From Paenibacillus wynnii (GTDB lineage: Bacteria > Bacillota > Bacilli > Paenibacillales > Paenibacillaceae): a stretch of 64,000 nucleotides of DNA. Location: NCBI RefSeq assembly GCF_030812855.1, contig NZ_JAUSTK010000002.1, positions 310,001-374,000 of the forward strand, written 5' to 3'. How positions within the stretch are numbered: the stretch's first letter is position 1; every line of letters begins with the position of its first letter. Position numbers and translations under genes: made by a program. Below, piece by piece: positions 25,883-35,825 of the stretch. The notes beneath the pieces are model-generated. The model worked only from the letters and a program-made list of their open reading frames with translations. It had not been told where the DNA came from and did no database searches.

Positions 25883-28852
25883 TCAAGATTTCAAACGATC
25901 TGCTAACTGGCTCTTTATCCAGTCCTCCACCTCTCTTTCAACAATCGGTCTATTGATATAATAGCCTTGGATTTTGTCGCAATTTGTTTGCTCGAGAAAA
26001 GCAAGCTGCTCTAACGTTTCCACCCCCTCCGCTGTAACATTCAGCCCCATATCATGGCCAATGGTCACGATAGAGCTTGCCAAAGACATATTGTTGTGGG
26101 TATCAATGCTGTCGATAAAAGACTTATCTATCTTTAATGTATTTATCGGCAATTGCTTCAAATAACTGAGTGAAGAATATCCGGTACCAAAGTCATCCAA
26201 CGCAATACTAATGCCCTTATTCCTTAGAAGCTCCAGCTTAGTCCCAATGCTCTCAAAGGACTCCATGAAGATTGATTCTGTGATCTCAAGCTCAAGAAAT
26301 TCCGGGGAGAGTCCAGTTTCTTGCAGGATTGAAAGTACCATATCCGAAAAATCCTCCAACATTAATTGAATGACGGAGATATTAACGGATACCCGATACC
26401 CTTCATAACCCTTTCCATGCAGGTCCTTGATAAAGAGGCAGGCTGTGCGCAGCACCCATTCCCCGATCGGTACGATTAATCGGCAATCCTCAGCAATCCT
26501 GATAAAGGAGAGGGGAGAGACGAACCCTAACACCGGACTATTCCAGCGTAATAAAGCTTCAAAGCCCCAAATCTCTCCTGTGATATTTACTATCGGTTGG
26601 TAATGCAAGGAGAGCTCATTATTCGAAATTACATTTCTTAGATGCTTTTCAATAATCATTCGTTCATCAAAATGCTGCTGCATCGCTTGTCCATAAATAA
26701 CGAAGGTTCCTTTACCGGCCTCTTTCGCTTTGTACATGGCAATATCGGCATTTTTAAGAAGCTCTTCCGCATTCATACCATTCTCAGGATACGTGGCAAT
26801 GCCTATACTAGTAGAAATATGAACAACACTCTCCCCTAGCTGGAAAGGCTCCTTAAAACCCAGAACCAAAGCTTCTGCATAGGCAGTTGCCTCCCTCGCA
26901 CCTTCAATATTCTTCAGTAAAATTACAAATTCATCACCGCCAAAACGATAATGCCTGCTTTGATCATCAGACAGGTCGAGCAGACGTTCTCCCACTTTAA
27001 TTAGCAATTGATCGCCAAAGGTATGCCCCATCGTATCGTTGATATACTTAAAGTTATCAATATCCAAAAAGAATACAGCCGCATGACCGTCGGTATTTTC
27101 TTCAATAAACGATCTCAGCTCTTCACCCAAAGACAAGCGGTTAGGCAACCCACTGAGCACATCATTATAAGCCAACAGCCGGTATTTCTCTTCACTGTTC
27201 TGCAGCAGTTCCTGATTCTCTACTACCTTGTTGTACTGCCCCAGCAGCTCATCCTGCAGTGCCGTAAGCTCTTCATAGGTGGATTCCAGCTCCTGGTAGC
27301 TCATTTGCAGCTTGGTCTCGTAGCCTTTGCGGTCTGTGATATCAATCATCGAGCCCGCAAAGCGTATATATTGCCCGCTTGGGCTCCGCAACACTTTGCC
27401 CCGGGCCTGAAACCACCTATACTCTCCCATTTTGGAAATCATCCGATATTCACTGTAATAATAGGTCGACTGACCCTCCAGATGCTGGGTTCGCCGCATA
27501 TTCTCCTCTTCGATATCCTCCGGATGAAGAAGCTTTGTCCATCCGCCCTGTGTTTCGTCAACCTCATCCCTCTCATACCCAAGTAGCTCATACCAGCTGT
27601 CTGAGAAGTAGTAAACCATCGTGGACATATCCAGGTCCCATATGACTGCATCAGATCCGTAAGCCGCAAGTCCAAATCGTTCGTTGCTCTTCTCCAGGTT
27701 TTTTCTTATCCGTTTGACTAAACCTACATAGAACAAAAGGATGGCAATGAATGCAAGCAATACGACAAAGGCTCCTATAATACTGAGCACAAGGCTTTTA
27801 TACGTTTCATAAAAGGAGAAGGGCTTATTAATAACCTCGCTTCCTTTTGGCAGTTCCCGCAAAGAAATGTTAAACCGCTGCAGTTCATTATAATCAAATA
27901 CCTTACGAACGGTATCCCCTGAAGATATAGGAATGTTATTAGGTTTGTCACCGTGTAGAATACGAAGCGCCATCTCTGCAGCCCTCTGACCCTGGATCCT
28001 TCCACTGATCATACTTCCGCCAAAAGCACCATGGTTTAATCCAAAATCATAAGTATGGTAGACCGGTACTCGGCTGTTCTCACTGAGCTCACTCGAAAAA
28101 CGGCCAAATTCGATAATTCTTCCTGTGGCGTCACTAAAGTATGTCGACATAAGAATGATGCTGTTAGAAGGAAGGGTAGAAACCTTAAGCATGATTTCTT
28201 CACTAGTCAGTCGGTTCATAGGAAAGGCTTGCAGCCCAAGATTTAGAGATAATATCTTATCAATAATCATTTTACCTGTGGATACGCCACTCTCAGAATT
28301 ATCAAAGAGGACATAAACTTTATTAATAGAAGGATTAATCTCTAAAGCCATGGTTAGAGTTTCTGTAGGATCGATTTCTTCCAATACACCTGTAATGTTA
28401 TTACGATCTTTGATACTATTCACGCCTACCTGATTTACCCCGCTAAAAATAATAGGGGCATCACTCAAAAGATCCTTGCGATATTTCATGGCGAAATCCA
28501 AGGCTGCATTATCCGTAGCAATAACAACATCTATAGGAATTGCCTGATATTTCGCTTTAATCATGGTATAAAAATTATTCAGGTTTTCGTTTGTCGGATA
28601 CCGTTTCCAATCTAAATACTCACTGTGAATAGTAGGTATAGTATCCGCTTTTTCCAAACGTTCTTCTACACCTTCATTCTGGTCATCCGTCCAGTCCAAT
28701 CCTTTATTGTACGAATTAAGGATCAAAACATTCGGGGCTGAATCTTGCTCTGCACTAACTGTCGGCAGCCGAAATGATGCCGTCATAGTCAGGATCAGAA
28801 TCACAACGAGGCTATAAATGGACGTCTTGAAATAGATTCGTTCAACCCCCAT
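25883..28852 (-). CDS. Sensor with ABC-binding-type, PAS, GGDEF and EAL domains
   Basis: 989 residues. A signal/anchor (10-34) leads into an extracellular ABC_sub_bind-like domain (about 40-330; NVLILNSYNKGLDWTDDQNEG opens it). A membrane helix at 353-377 is followed by PAS/PAC (395-510), a coiled coil, GGDEF (about 565-725) and EAL (735-985). GGDEF is intact in YRFGGDEFVILL. EAL is intact in WGFEALLRW, with the metal and loop motifs EITESIF and DDFGTGYSSL. The protein could therefore make and break c-di-GMP in response to an outside ligand. It is monocistronic and lies just upstream of the secreted-protein/HD-GYP pair. Confidence 0.9.
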   Translation of the reverse strand: MGVERIYFKTSIYSLVVILILTMTASFRLPTVSAEQDSAPNVLILNSYNKGLDWTDDQNEGVEERLEKADTIPTIHSEYLDWKRYPTNENLNNFYTMIKAKYQAIPIDVVIATDNAALDFAMKYRKDLLSDAPIIFSGVNQVGVNSIKDRNNITGVLEEIDPTETLTMALEINPSINKVYVLFDNSESGVSTGKMIIDKILSLNLGLQAFPMNRLTSEEIMLKVSTLPSNSIILMSTYFSDATGRIIEFGRFSSELSENSRVPVYHTYDFGLNHGAFGGSMISGRIQGQRAAEMALRILHGDKPNNIPISSGDTVRKVFDYNELQRFNISLRELPKGSEVINKPFSFYETYKSLVLSIIGAFVVLLAFIAILLFYVGLVKRIRKNLEKSNERFGLAAYGSDAVIWDLDMSTMVYYFSDSWYELLGYERDEVDETQGGWTKLLHPEDIEEENMRRTQHLEGQSTYYYSEYRMISKMGEYRWFQARGKVLRSPSGQYIRFAGSMIDITDRKGYETKLQMSYQELESTYEELTALQDELLGQYNKVVENQELLQNSEEKYRLLAYNDVLSGLPNRLSLGEELRSFIEENTDGHAAVFFLDIDNFKYINDTMGHTFGDQLLIKVGERLLDLSDDQSRHYRFGGDEFVILLKNIEGAREATAYAEALVLGFKEPFQLGESVVHISTSIGIATYPENGMNAEELLKNADIAMYKAKEAGKGTFVIYGQAMQQHFDERMIIEKHLRNVISNNELSLHYQPIVNITGEIWGFEALLRWNSPVLGFVSPLSFIRIAEDCRLIVPIGEWVLRTACLFIKDLHGKGYEGYRVSVNISVIQLMLEDFSDMVLSILQETGLSPEFLELEITESIFMESFESIGTKLELLRNKGISIALDDFGTGYSSLSYLKQLPINTLKIDKSFIDSIDTHNNMSLASSIVTIGHDMGLNVTAEGVETLEQLAFLEQTNCDKIQGYYINRPIVEREVEDWIKSQLADRLKS

Positions 28853-29002
28853 ATCTACACTCCCATTCCTCTTCGCTCAAGGTCATACATCAAACAATAA
28901 ATCGGGAAATTTCGACAATATTAACTAATTCGTGGTCCTTTTGCTCATTCCTCTTTTCCTACTTAAAAGCCATAAATTTTTGAATAAAATAATTTATACA
29001 GC

Positions 29003-29047
29003 ATGTATGTCAACCGGTTGACATACATCTTGCACCTTCCCTATAAT
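29003..29047 (+). promoter_or_regulatory. LacI-type operator and promoter of sucrose phosphorylase
   Basis: A perfect 26-bp palindrome at 29003-29028 has half site ATGTATGTCAACC. Its right half contains the -35 box TTGACA (29018-29023), followed after 18 bp by TATAAT (29042-29047). Operator and -35 thus overlap, so binding should repress. CCGG-centred palindromes are typical LacI-family sites, and a LacI-family gene follows in the same operon. Confidence 0.85.
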
Positions 29048-29101
29048 AGGATTGTAAGGGTTACCATGAAATCCAATTTCTTATGACAGGGGAGTACACT
29101 T

Positions 29102-30556
29102 TTGACAATTAAAAACAATGTGATGCTTATTACTTATGCCGACAGCTTGGGGAGTAACTTAAAGGACACTGCGGAGCTTTTGGAAGAGCATTTTACCGAT
29201 ACCATCGGAGGGGTGCATATATTGCCGTTCTACCCGTCCTCTGCAGACCGCGGTTTTGCACCGCTAACCTATGAGGAAGTGGACCCTGACTTCGGTTCCT
29301 GGAATGATATCGCCTTGATGAGCAAGGATTTCTATTTGATGTACGATTTCATGATCAATCATATCTCCCGCAGCTCGGAGTATTTCAATGATTTTAAGAA
29401 TAATAAAGACCAATCACCCTATGCCGACCTGTTCATCCGCTATAAGGATTTTTGGCCAGGCGGAGAGCCTACCCAAGAAGATGTGGATGCCATTTATAAA
29501 CGCAAACCCCGTGCCCCTTACATTGACGTAACCTTTGCCGATGGAAGCAGCGAGAAAATTTGGTGTACCTTCGATGAAGAACAAGTAGATTTGAACATGT
29601 ACACTGAAACCACTAAACAGTTCGTGAAACATCATCTACAGGGTCTTTCCGAGCGTGGAGCTTCGATCATTCGTCTGGATGCATTTGCTTACGCCACCAA
29701 AAAGGTGGGAACGAGCTGCTTCTTTATAGAACCAGATACTTGGGAAATGCTTGATGAGGTAAAAGCTATTCTTGAACCGTACGGAGTTGAACTGCTACCT
29801 GAAATCCATGAGCATTACAGCATTCAAATGAAGCTCGCGGAGAAAGGTTATTGGGTCTATGATTTTGCACTGCCGATGCTTGTTCTGCATGCACTGTATA
29901 GCGGTAAGTCTGAGCGTCTAGCCCATTGGCTGACCATCTGTCCAAGAAAGCAGTTCACCACACTGGATACACATGATGGAATCGGGATTGTGGATGTAGC
30001 CGACCTTTTGACTCCAGAGGAGATCGAAGAAACGAAAAACAACCTGTTCTCGCAGGGTGCTAACGTTAAAAAGGTATACAACACCTTGGCCTATAATAAT
30101 CTGGATATCTACCAGTTGAATTGCACCTATTATTCCGCGCTCGGTGACGATGATGACGCCTATGTTCTTGCCCGTGCTATTCAGTTCTTCACACCAGGAA
30201 TTCCACAAGTGTATTATGTGGGTCTGCTGGCAGGTAAGAATGATATCGAGCTGTTGGAGGAAACGAAGGTGGGCCGCAATATTAACCGCCATTACTACTC
30301 CCGGGAAGAAGTAGAGCTGAATTTGGAACGGCCTGTACTGAAGAGATTATTCAACTTGATGAGATTCCGCAATTCTTATCCTGTCTTTGACGGAGAGCTT
30401 ACGGTAGTGGACACCGGTGTATCTTCCAAGTTAGAATTAACCTGGAATCACGAGAATCTGCGGGCAACCCTGCAGGCTGATCTGGTTACACGTCAGTTCT
30501 CCATTCATTATGCTGACGAAGTTACCGGGGAGGAATCCTACCTTAAGGACGTATAA
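29102..30556 (+). CDS. gtfA: Sucrose phosphorylase (GH13_18)
   Basis: 484 residues, the family's usual size. The retaining GH13 site is intact: the nucleophile Asp in IIRLDAFAYA, the acid/base Glu in LLPEIHEHYS, and the third Asp in LDTHDGIGI. GGVHILPFYPSSADRGFAP near the start is typical of sucrose phosphorylases. It turns sucrose and phosphate into alpha-glucose-1-phosphate and fructose. TTG start at 29102 with GGGGAG upstream. First gene of a two-gene operon with its probable repressor. A relative with the same fold, sucrose 6'-phosphate phosphorylase, cannot be fully excluded. Confidence 0.9.
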   Translation: MTIKNNVMLITYADSLGSNLKDTAELLEEHFTDTIGGVHILPFYPSSADRGFAPLTYEEVDPDFGSWNDIALMSKDFYLMYDFMINHISRSSEYFNDFKNNKDQSPYADLFIRYKDFWPGGEPTQEDVDAIYKRKPRAPYIDVTFADGSSEKIWCTFDEEQVDLNMYTETTKQFVKHHLQGLSERGASIIRLDAFAYATKKVGTSCFFIEPDTWEMLDEVKAILEPYGVELLPEIHEHYSIQMKLAEKGYWVYDFALPMLVLHALYSGKSERLAHWLTICPRKQFTTLDTHDGIGIVDVADLLTPEEIEETKNNLFSQGANVKKVYNTLAYNNLDIYQLNCTYYSALGDDDDAYVLARAIQFFTPGIPQVYYVGLLAGKNDIELLEETKVGRNINRHYYSREEVELNLERPVLKRLFNLMRFRNSYPVFDGELTVVDTGVSSKLELTWNHENLRATLQADLVTRQFSIHYADEVTGEESYLKDV

Positions 30557-30573
30557 CTTAGGAGAGCATTGAC

Positions 30574-31551
30574 ATGCCTACAATAAAAGATGTTGCACTA
30601 CAGGCTGGCGTTTCCGCTACAACGGTCTCCAGAGTGCTGAACAACCGGGGTTATTTAAGCGAAGAGCTGAAAGCTAAAGTATACGGGGCGATGAAAGAGC
30701 TGAACTATCGTCCTAACGAACTGGCCCGCTCCCTTAGCCGTTCCAAGTCTAATATCATCGGATTGATCATTCCTCATGTATCCCACCCCTTCTTCGGTGA
30801 ATTAGCTGGACATATTGAGGATCACGCTTACCGCAACGGTTATAAGCTGCTGCTGTGCAACTCGCAATTGGATAAAAGCAAGGAATTAGACCATATTGAC
30901 ATGCTTCGCGCAAGCAGGGTAGACGGTATCATCATGGGCAGTCATACCTTGGAAGTTGAAGCTTATAATCAGATCCATTTACCGGTTGTCGCCTTTGACC
31001 GGAAGCTCTCTGATGATATCCCTTATATTTGTTCGGATAATTATAAGGGCGGATTATTGGCGACCACACTGCTTGTAGACAAAGGCTGCCGCAAGCTGGC
31101 TCATATTGGCGGCCATCCGCATTTAAATGTATTGTCTCTGGAGAGATATAGGGCATTTCAAGATATCGTGGAGCAGAGAGGGATTTGGCACACCTCTCTG
31201 CATACCGATATCAACGGCTTTAACTTTCATGAATATGAGAGATTGCTGGAGGTGCTGTTTCAGGAACATCCCGATGTGGATGGAATCTTTGCCAGCAGTG
31301 ATGTTATTGCCGCCTATGCCCTTAAAGCCTGCCATGAAAGCGGGCGTAGGGTTCCTGAGGACATTAAGATTATCGGCTATGACGGCATTTCTCTTCGCGG
31401 CCTCCTGACACCGTCTATCACAACCATTCTCCAGCCCATTGAAGCTATGGGTAAGCTGGCTGTTGACTTGATCCTTGAACAGGTGGAAGGCAATTCGGTC
31501 GTTATGGAGCATGTTTTTCCAGTGGAGCTAGAACTAGGCGGTACAACTTGA
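30574..31551 (+). CDS. LacI-family repressor (sucrose operon)
   Basis: 325 residues. Helix-turn-helix TIKDVALQAGVSATTVSRVLNN at the N-terminus, hinge helix ELARSLSRSKSN, then a periplasmic-binding-like sugar-sensing domain (IGLIIPHVSHPFFGELA). It starts 17 bp after the sucrose phosphorylase gene and most likely binds the palindrome at 29003-29028, regulating both itself and the enzyme. ScrR-like in role by context. Confidence 0.9.
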   Translation: MPTIKDVALQAGVSATTVSRVLNNRGYLSEELKAKVYGAMKELNYRPNELARSLSRSKSNIIGLIIPHVSHPFFGELAGHIEDHAYRNGYKLLLCNSQLDKSKELDHIDMLRASRVDGIIMGSHTLEVEAYNQIHLPVVAFDRKLSDDIPYICSDNYKGGLLATTLLVDKGCRKLAHIGGHPHLNVLSLERYRAFQDIVEQRGIWHTSLHTDINGFNFHEYERLLEVLFQEHPDVDGIFASSDVIAAYALKACHESGRRVPEDIKIIGYDGISLRGLLTPSITTILQPIEAMGKLAVDLILEQVEGNSVVMEHVFPVELELGGTT

Positions 31552-31614
31552 GCATATGAGATATCATCTGGGACAGATTTCTTCGGATCTCGATTTTCTT
31601 TAATAGACATGCGG

Positions 31615-31666
31615 AAAATCCCCCGTTCTTTCTTCCTATTAGGAGAGAAACGGGGGATTTTGTTTG
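31615..31666. terminator. Convergent terminator
   Basis: AAAATCCCCCGTTTCT-type stem pairing with AGAAACGGGGGATTTT, with U-rich tails on both sides. It ends the LacI gene on the + strand and the GH65/phosphoglucomutase gene on the minus strand. Confidence 0.85.
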
Positions 31667-31669
31667 CTT

Positions 31670-34600
31670 TTATAGGCGATTCAATAATCCGAAAAGCAAG
31701 TCCGAATGGAGCTCCGAGGTAGAAGATAGAAGCAGATCAGCAGCTCCAAGCTGCTCGAAGGACCCGATTCCCACCGCCTTCATGCCTGCGGCTTGGATTG
31801 CGCTGACTCCAGCCGCTGCATCCTCAACACCGATACAGTTCCCGGGATCTACGCCCAGCATTTCGGCAGCCAGCAGGAAGATCTCCGGATCGGGCTTACC
31901 CTTGCGGATACTACCCGGATCAGCGACAGCCTGAAACCAATGGCCCGCCTCTAATCTTTCCAGAATTAACGGAGCATTGTGGCTGGCTGAGGCCAGTCCA
32001 ATGGATACTCCATGAGCCTGTAGGTCGTCCAACAGCGATCCAATCCCCGGCAAGAGATCTGCTGGAGTAATCCGTTCGATCATCTGCTTATAATTCTCAT
32101 TTTTCTTCGTAGCCAGCTCCAGTTTCTCTTGCTCGGAGAGGTGAAGCTCGCTATCTTCCAGCACAATATCCAGAGATTCCATACGGCTGACACCTTTGAG
32201 CCGTTCATTTTTTGCCCGATCAAAGGTCAGTCCAAGCTCCTCGGCTAAGGCCTTCCAAGCTAGATAATGATACTCCGCGGAGTCTGTAATCACCCCATCG
32301 AGGTCAAAGATTACAGCCTCAAGCTTCTTAACCAGTGATACACTTACCGGTTCTTGCGGATGAAGCATTAATGGATGGCCCTTATGCTTGATTTCTAGAC
32401 CTTCACCTTCTAGCAGCGTGTATACTACTTCCTCACGGCTCACAAAGATATCCACCAACTGTCCACGACTTACAATCTTGAAGCGGTAGCTATCCCACTG
32501 CGAAGGTAATACCGGATTAAAGTCTAATTCTCCTTGATAAAGTCGCATTCCACCGAACCCATTAACAATGGACATCCATGAACCCGACATTGCAGCGGTA
32601 TGCAGTCCATCTTTAGCATTTCGATTAATATCATCGAGATCCATTCGTACGGTACGGTCGAAATAAGCGTAAGCTTCTTCCAAATCTCCTATTTCCGCAG
32701 AGATAATACTATGGATACAAGGAGATAACGACGAGTCATGTGTGGTCAGCGGCTCATAATAGTTATAATTCCTGATTTTGTCGGCTAAGCTGAACTTTTC
32801 TCCCAGTAGGAACATTGCCATTACCAAGTCAGCCTGCTTAAGCACCTGATGACGATAGATCACTAGGGGATGATAATTCAGGAGCAGCGGATACTTATCT
32901 GCAGGTGTATTTTCGAAATCCCACTTCCGCTTACTTAGAAATGTATCATCCTGCGCATAAATTCCCAGTCCATCATCAAAAGGAATGAACATTTTTTGTG
33001 CAGCTTTCAGCCAACCCTGAACTTCTTCCTCTGTCAGACCGAGCGAATTCTGAAGGCGCTCATAATCCTGAGGGTACTTCTCACCCAGCAGCCCCGCTGT
33101 TTGAAAAGCAAAGTTCAATTGATCCTGCACCATCAAATTGGTATATGCATTGTTGTTGACGATTGCCGTATACTCATCCGGTCCTGTCACCGCATCAATG
33201 CAGAAGGCCCCGCCGCGTGCCGGATTGAAATGTCCCATGTCTGCCCAGAAACGTGAAGTCTCGAACAAAATCTCTGCACCCTTGGCAGCCAAAAACTCAT
33301 AATCACCCGTTGCTTGTACGTACTGCTTAAGACCATAGGCAATATCGGCATTGATATGCGCCTGTGCCGTACCCGCCGGGAAATAGGAGGAGTTCTCTTC
33401 CCCGTCAATGGTACGCCAAGGGTATAACGCCCCCTTCTGGGACATAACAGCTGCCCGTTCCCGCGCCTTGCCAAGTGTGGCATAGCGGAATTCCAGCAGC
33501 GCCTTGCTAATCTCTGGCTGGGTGAATGTGAAGAAGGGCAGCATGTACATTTCCGTGTCCCAGAAATAATGGCCTTCATAACCTTCACCTGTCAGGCCTT
33601 TGGCACCGATGTTCGTAACGCCGTCCCGACCCACGGATTGCAGCAGCTGGAACGCATTGAAACGAATGCCTTGCTGCAATGCAGGATCACCGTTGATCTC
33701 TACATCTGTTCGACTCCAGAAGGTATCCAAATAGGCTTGTTGTTCTAGAGCCAGACCCTCAAAGCCTGTATCCTCCGCCATCTGCAGCACATTAACACTC
33801 CGACCCATCAGTTCTTCTTCCGGATAATCCTTGGAAGTATGATAGGAGATGTATTTGGTGAGCGATACGGTTTCCCCGCTAAGTACCGGAACGGCAAACT
33901 CTGCAGAGATTCGTTCTCCGTCCAGCTTCTCCGTCATTTCATAGCCGGATGACGAATGCACGGTGTGACTCATAGCTGTGAACAGTGCAAACCGTGTATG
34001 CCGTGTCCGCTGCTTCATCCAGATAAGGGATTCACCATGCCCGGACCCTTCCAGCAGCAAACTTGGCTCGGCACTGCCCGCCCCGAGGCGCGGATCATCA
34101 GTAACTTCCTGTCTGGCAATTTTGCCGTCCATAATCGAATGAAACGTAACCATACCGTCAAAATTCAGGGCCGTAACCTCATAATCTACGGCTGCCAAAT
34201 GTTTATGCTGCAAGGTTACCATCCGCCGGATTTGCAGGAGTACGCGGTGACCAGCTGGCGATTCCCATTCAACCAGCCGGTGCAAAATACCATTCTTCAT
34301 GTCGAGTTTCCGTTCATACCGATGCACATGACCCGTATTTAAATGAAAGGGATGTCCATCAATTCGGAGTTCAATAATTTTGGCATCGGTAACGTTAAGC
34401 ATAGCCTGGTTACGGGAAGGATACCCATAGGCACCCTCCGGATAGACAATAGGTTCCGAGTCAAAAAATCCATTAAGATAATTGCCGGTTACAGACGTTC
34501 CTTCACGACCATGATAACCTTCTTCAAAATTACCCCGCATCCCGATATAGCCGTTGCCAAGTGCAAATATACTCTCACTGCGTTGGTTGTTCTCATCATT

Positions 34601-34675
34601 ATAAGCATCCTCACCCAAGCTCCACTCACGGTAAGGATATAATGCTTCTGGATGTTCGTATGGTTTCATCTTCAT
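31670..34675 (-). CDS. GH65 disaccharide phosphorylase fused to beta-phosphoglucomutase
   Basis: 1,001 residues. About 1-775 is a complete GH65 phosphorylase: N-terminal sandwich (ALGNGYIGMRGNFEEG), then the (alpha/alpha)6 barrel with GYEGHYFWDTEMY and the catalytic acid in DAVTGPDEYTA, and phosphate-loop residues in the HDSSLSP region. About 783-1001 is a HAD-type beta-phosphoglucomutase starting LEAVIFDLDGVITDS, with GLASASHN, KGKPDPEIF and VGVEDAAAG-type motifs (IGVEDAAAGV). The first half would release beta-glucose-1-phosphate from maltose, kojibiose, nigerose or trehalose; the second turns it into glucose-6-phosphate. It is last in the importer operon. The exact disaccharide cannot be read from sequence. 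Confidence 0.9.
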   Translation of the reverse strand: MKMKPYEHPEALYPYREWSLGEDAYNDENNQRSESIFALGNGYIGMRGNFEEGYHGREGTSVTGNYLNGFFDSEPIVYPEGAYGYPSRNQAMLNVTDAKIIELRIDGHPFHLNTGHVHRYERKLDMKNGILHRLVEWESPAGHRVLLQIRRMVTLQHKHLAAVDYEVTALNFDGMVTFHSIMDGKIARQEVTDDPRLGAGSAEPSLLLEGSGHGESLIWMKQRTRHTRFALFTAMSHTVHSSSGYEMTEKLDGERISAEFAVPVLSGETVSLTKYISYHTSKDYPEEELMGRSVNVLQMAEDTGFEGLALEQQAYLDTFWSRTDVEINGDPALQQGIRFNAFQLLQSVGRDGVTNIGAKGLTGEGYEGHYFWDTEMYMLPFFTFTQPEISKALLEFRYATLGKARERAAVMSQKGALYPWRTIDGEENSSYFPAGTAQAHINADIAYGLKQYVQATGDYEFLAAKGAEILFETSRFWADMGHFNPARGGAFCIDAVTGPDEYTAIVNNNAYTNLMVQDQLNFAFQTAGLLGEKYPQDYERLQNSLGLTEEEVQGWLKAAQKMFIPFDDGLGIYAQDDTFLSKRKWDFENTPADKYPLLLNYHPLVIYRHQVLKQADLVMAMFLLGEKFSLADKIRNYNYYEPLTTHDSSLSPCIHSIISAEIGDLEEAYAYFDRTVRMDLDDINRNAKDGLHTAAMSGSWMSIVNGFGGMRLYQGELDFNPVLPSQWDSYRFKIVSRGQLVDIFVSREEVVYTLLEGEGLEIKHKGHPLMLHPQEPVSVSLVKKLEAVIFDLDGVITDSAEYHYLAWKALAEELGLTFDRAKNERLKGVSRMESLDIVLEDSELHLSEQEKLELATKKNENYKQMIERITPADLLPGIGSLLDDLQAHGVSIGLASASHNAPLILERLEAGHWFQAVADPGSIRKGKPDPEIFLLAAEMLGVDPGNCIGVEDAAAGVSAIQAAGMKAVGIGSFEQLGAADLLLSSTSELHSDLLFGLLNRL

Positions 34676-34733
34676 CTCTATAAGGCTCCTCCTAAAAGCA
34701 GTCTGCTCTGTTTATGTTAACTTCAGATCATGT

Positions 34734-35825
34734 TTAACCCTTGACCGATCCGCCCATGAGACCTCTGACAAAATACTTTTGCAGCAGGAAGAAAATAGCC
34801 AGCGGCGTAAGCATGGAGATAAAAGCAGCCGAGGTGAGCAAATGCCAGTCATTCCCCCGAGATCCCACAAGGTCGGCAATTTTCATAGACATAACCTGTA
34901 CTGACGGCTGATTTCCAATGAAAATAAGCGAGACGAGGTAATCATTCCAGACCCATAAGAATTGAAAGATACTAATAGAAGCCAATGCAGGTACGGACAA
35001 CGGTAGAATCAGTTTGCTAAAGATCGTGAAGTGACTCGCACCATCAATAAAGGCTGATTCAAACAGATCCTTCGGTAATTGGCTGATAAAGTTGTACATA
35101 AAGTACGTAACCAGCGGTAATCCAAATGCAGTATGGGCTAACCAAATCCCCAGATAACTTCCGTTCAGGCCAAGTGATGTGAAATCCTTCAGCACTGGAA
35201 TAAGTGCTACCTGAATCGGTATTACGAGCATCGCAATAATAATGACGAACAAGGTTTTGCGTCCCGGAAACCGCAGCCAAGCGAAGGCATAAGCGGCAAA
35301 ACAAGCGATCAAGACCGGAATTACAGTCGCAGGAACAGCGATCGTAAGTGTATTCCAGAAGGCTTGGGAGAGACCGGAGCCCTTCTGTGTGATTACGGTG
35401 CCGTCTGCTTCCTTAATCTTGTATTCCTTACCCGATAGGACATTTTTGTAGTTATCGAGTGTAACATCCGTTTTTACTTGCCATCCCTTATCCTGGACAT
35501 TCACAGTACGTGCTCTGCGATTCTCCCATAGTAATCGGCCGTCGTCTGCTGCAACACCTGCTTTTAACTGATCATCACTGTAGGTCTTTCCATTCACTTC
35601 AATAGGCTGGCGAAGATCTACATCCTTGGAGAGCTGAATGGTCTTGCCAGACTTCCATTCTTGATGGGGGAATATCTTCCACCAGCCGGTGTGCAGAATA
35701 TCTGCAGCTGGCCGAAAGGATGAGATAAAGAGACCCAGTGTTGGAAGCAGCCATATGAAGCAGATAAACCCGAGGACGATATTAACTACCGTCTTGCCAC
35801 CTTTTCTTTTTTTCTTACCGACCAT
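34734..35825 (-). CDS. Sugar ABC transporter permease (AglG/MalG type)
   Basis: 363 residues, about 80 longer than a standard MalG protein. The extra length is a soluble segment at about residues 45-150 between the first and second membrane helices (WKSGKTIQLSKDVDLRQ ... LSGKEYKIKEADG). An outside insertion of this sort is seen in AglG-type alpha-glucoside permeases. The EAA loop is ESAFIDGASHFTIFSKLILP. The ATG is adjacent to the stop of the previous permease, with GGGGGGATT as ribosome binding site. The ATPase for this importer is not in the operon, so a shared MsmX-like ATPase is expected. Confidence 0.88.
   Translation of the reverse strand: MVGKKKRKGGKTVVNIVLGFICFIWLLPTLGLFISSFRPAADILHTGWWKIFPHQEWKSGKTIQLSKDVDLRQPIEVNGKTYSDDQLKAGVAADDGRLLWENRRARTVNVQDKGWQVKTDVTLDNYKNVLSGKEYKIKEADGTVITQKGSGLSQAFWNTLTIAVPATVIPVLIACFAAYAFAWLRFPGRKTLFVIIIAMLVIPIQVALIPVLKDFTSLGLNGSYLGIWLAHTAFGLPLVTYFMYNFISQLPKDLFESAFIDGASHFTIFSKLILPLSVPALASISIFQFLWVWNDYLVSLIFIGNQPSVQVMSMKIADLVGSRGNDWHLLTSAAFISMLTPLAIFFLLQKYFVRGLMGGSVKG

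Noticed and set aside
27008..27586. Long antisense frame within the GGDEF/EAL gene
   Set aside because: Shadow of the coding frame on the other strand; no ribosome binding site or motif.
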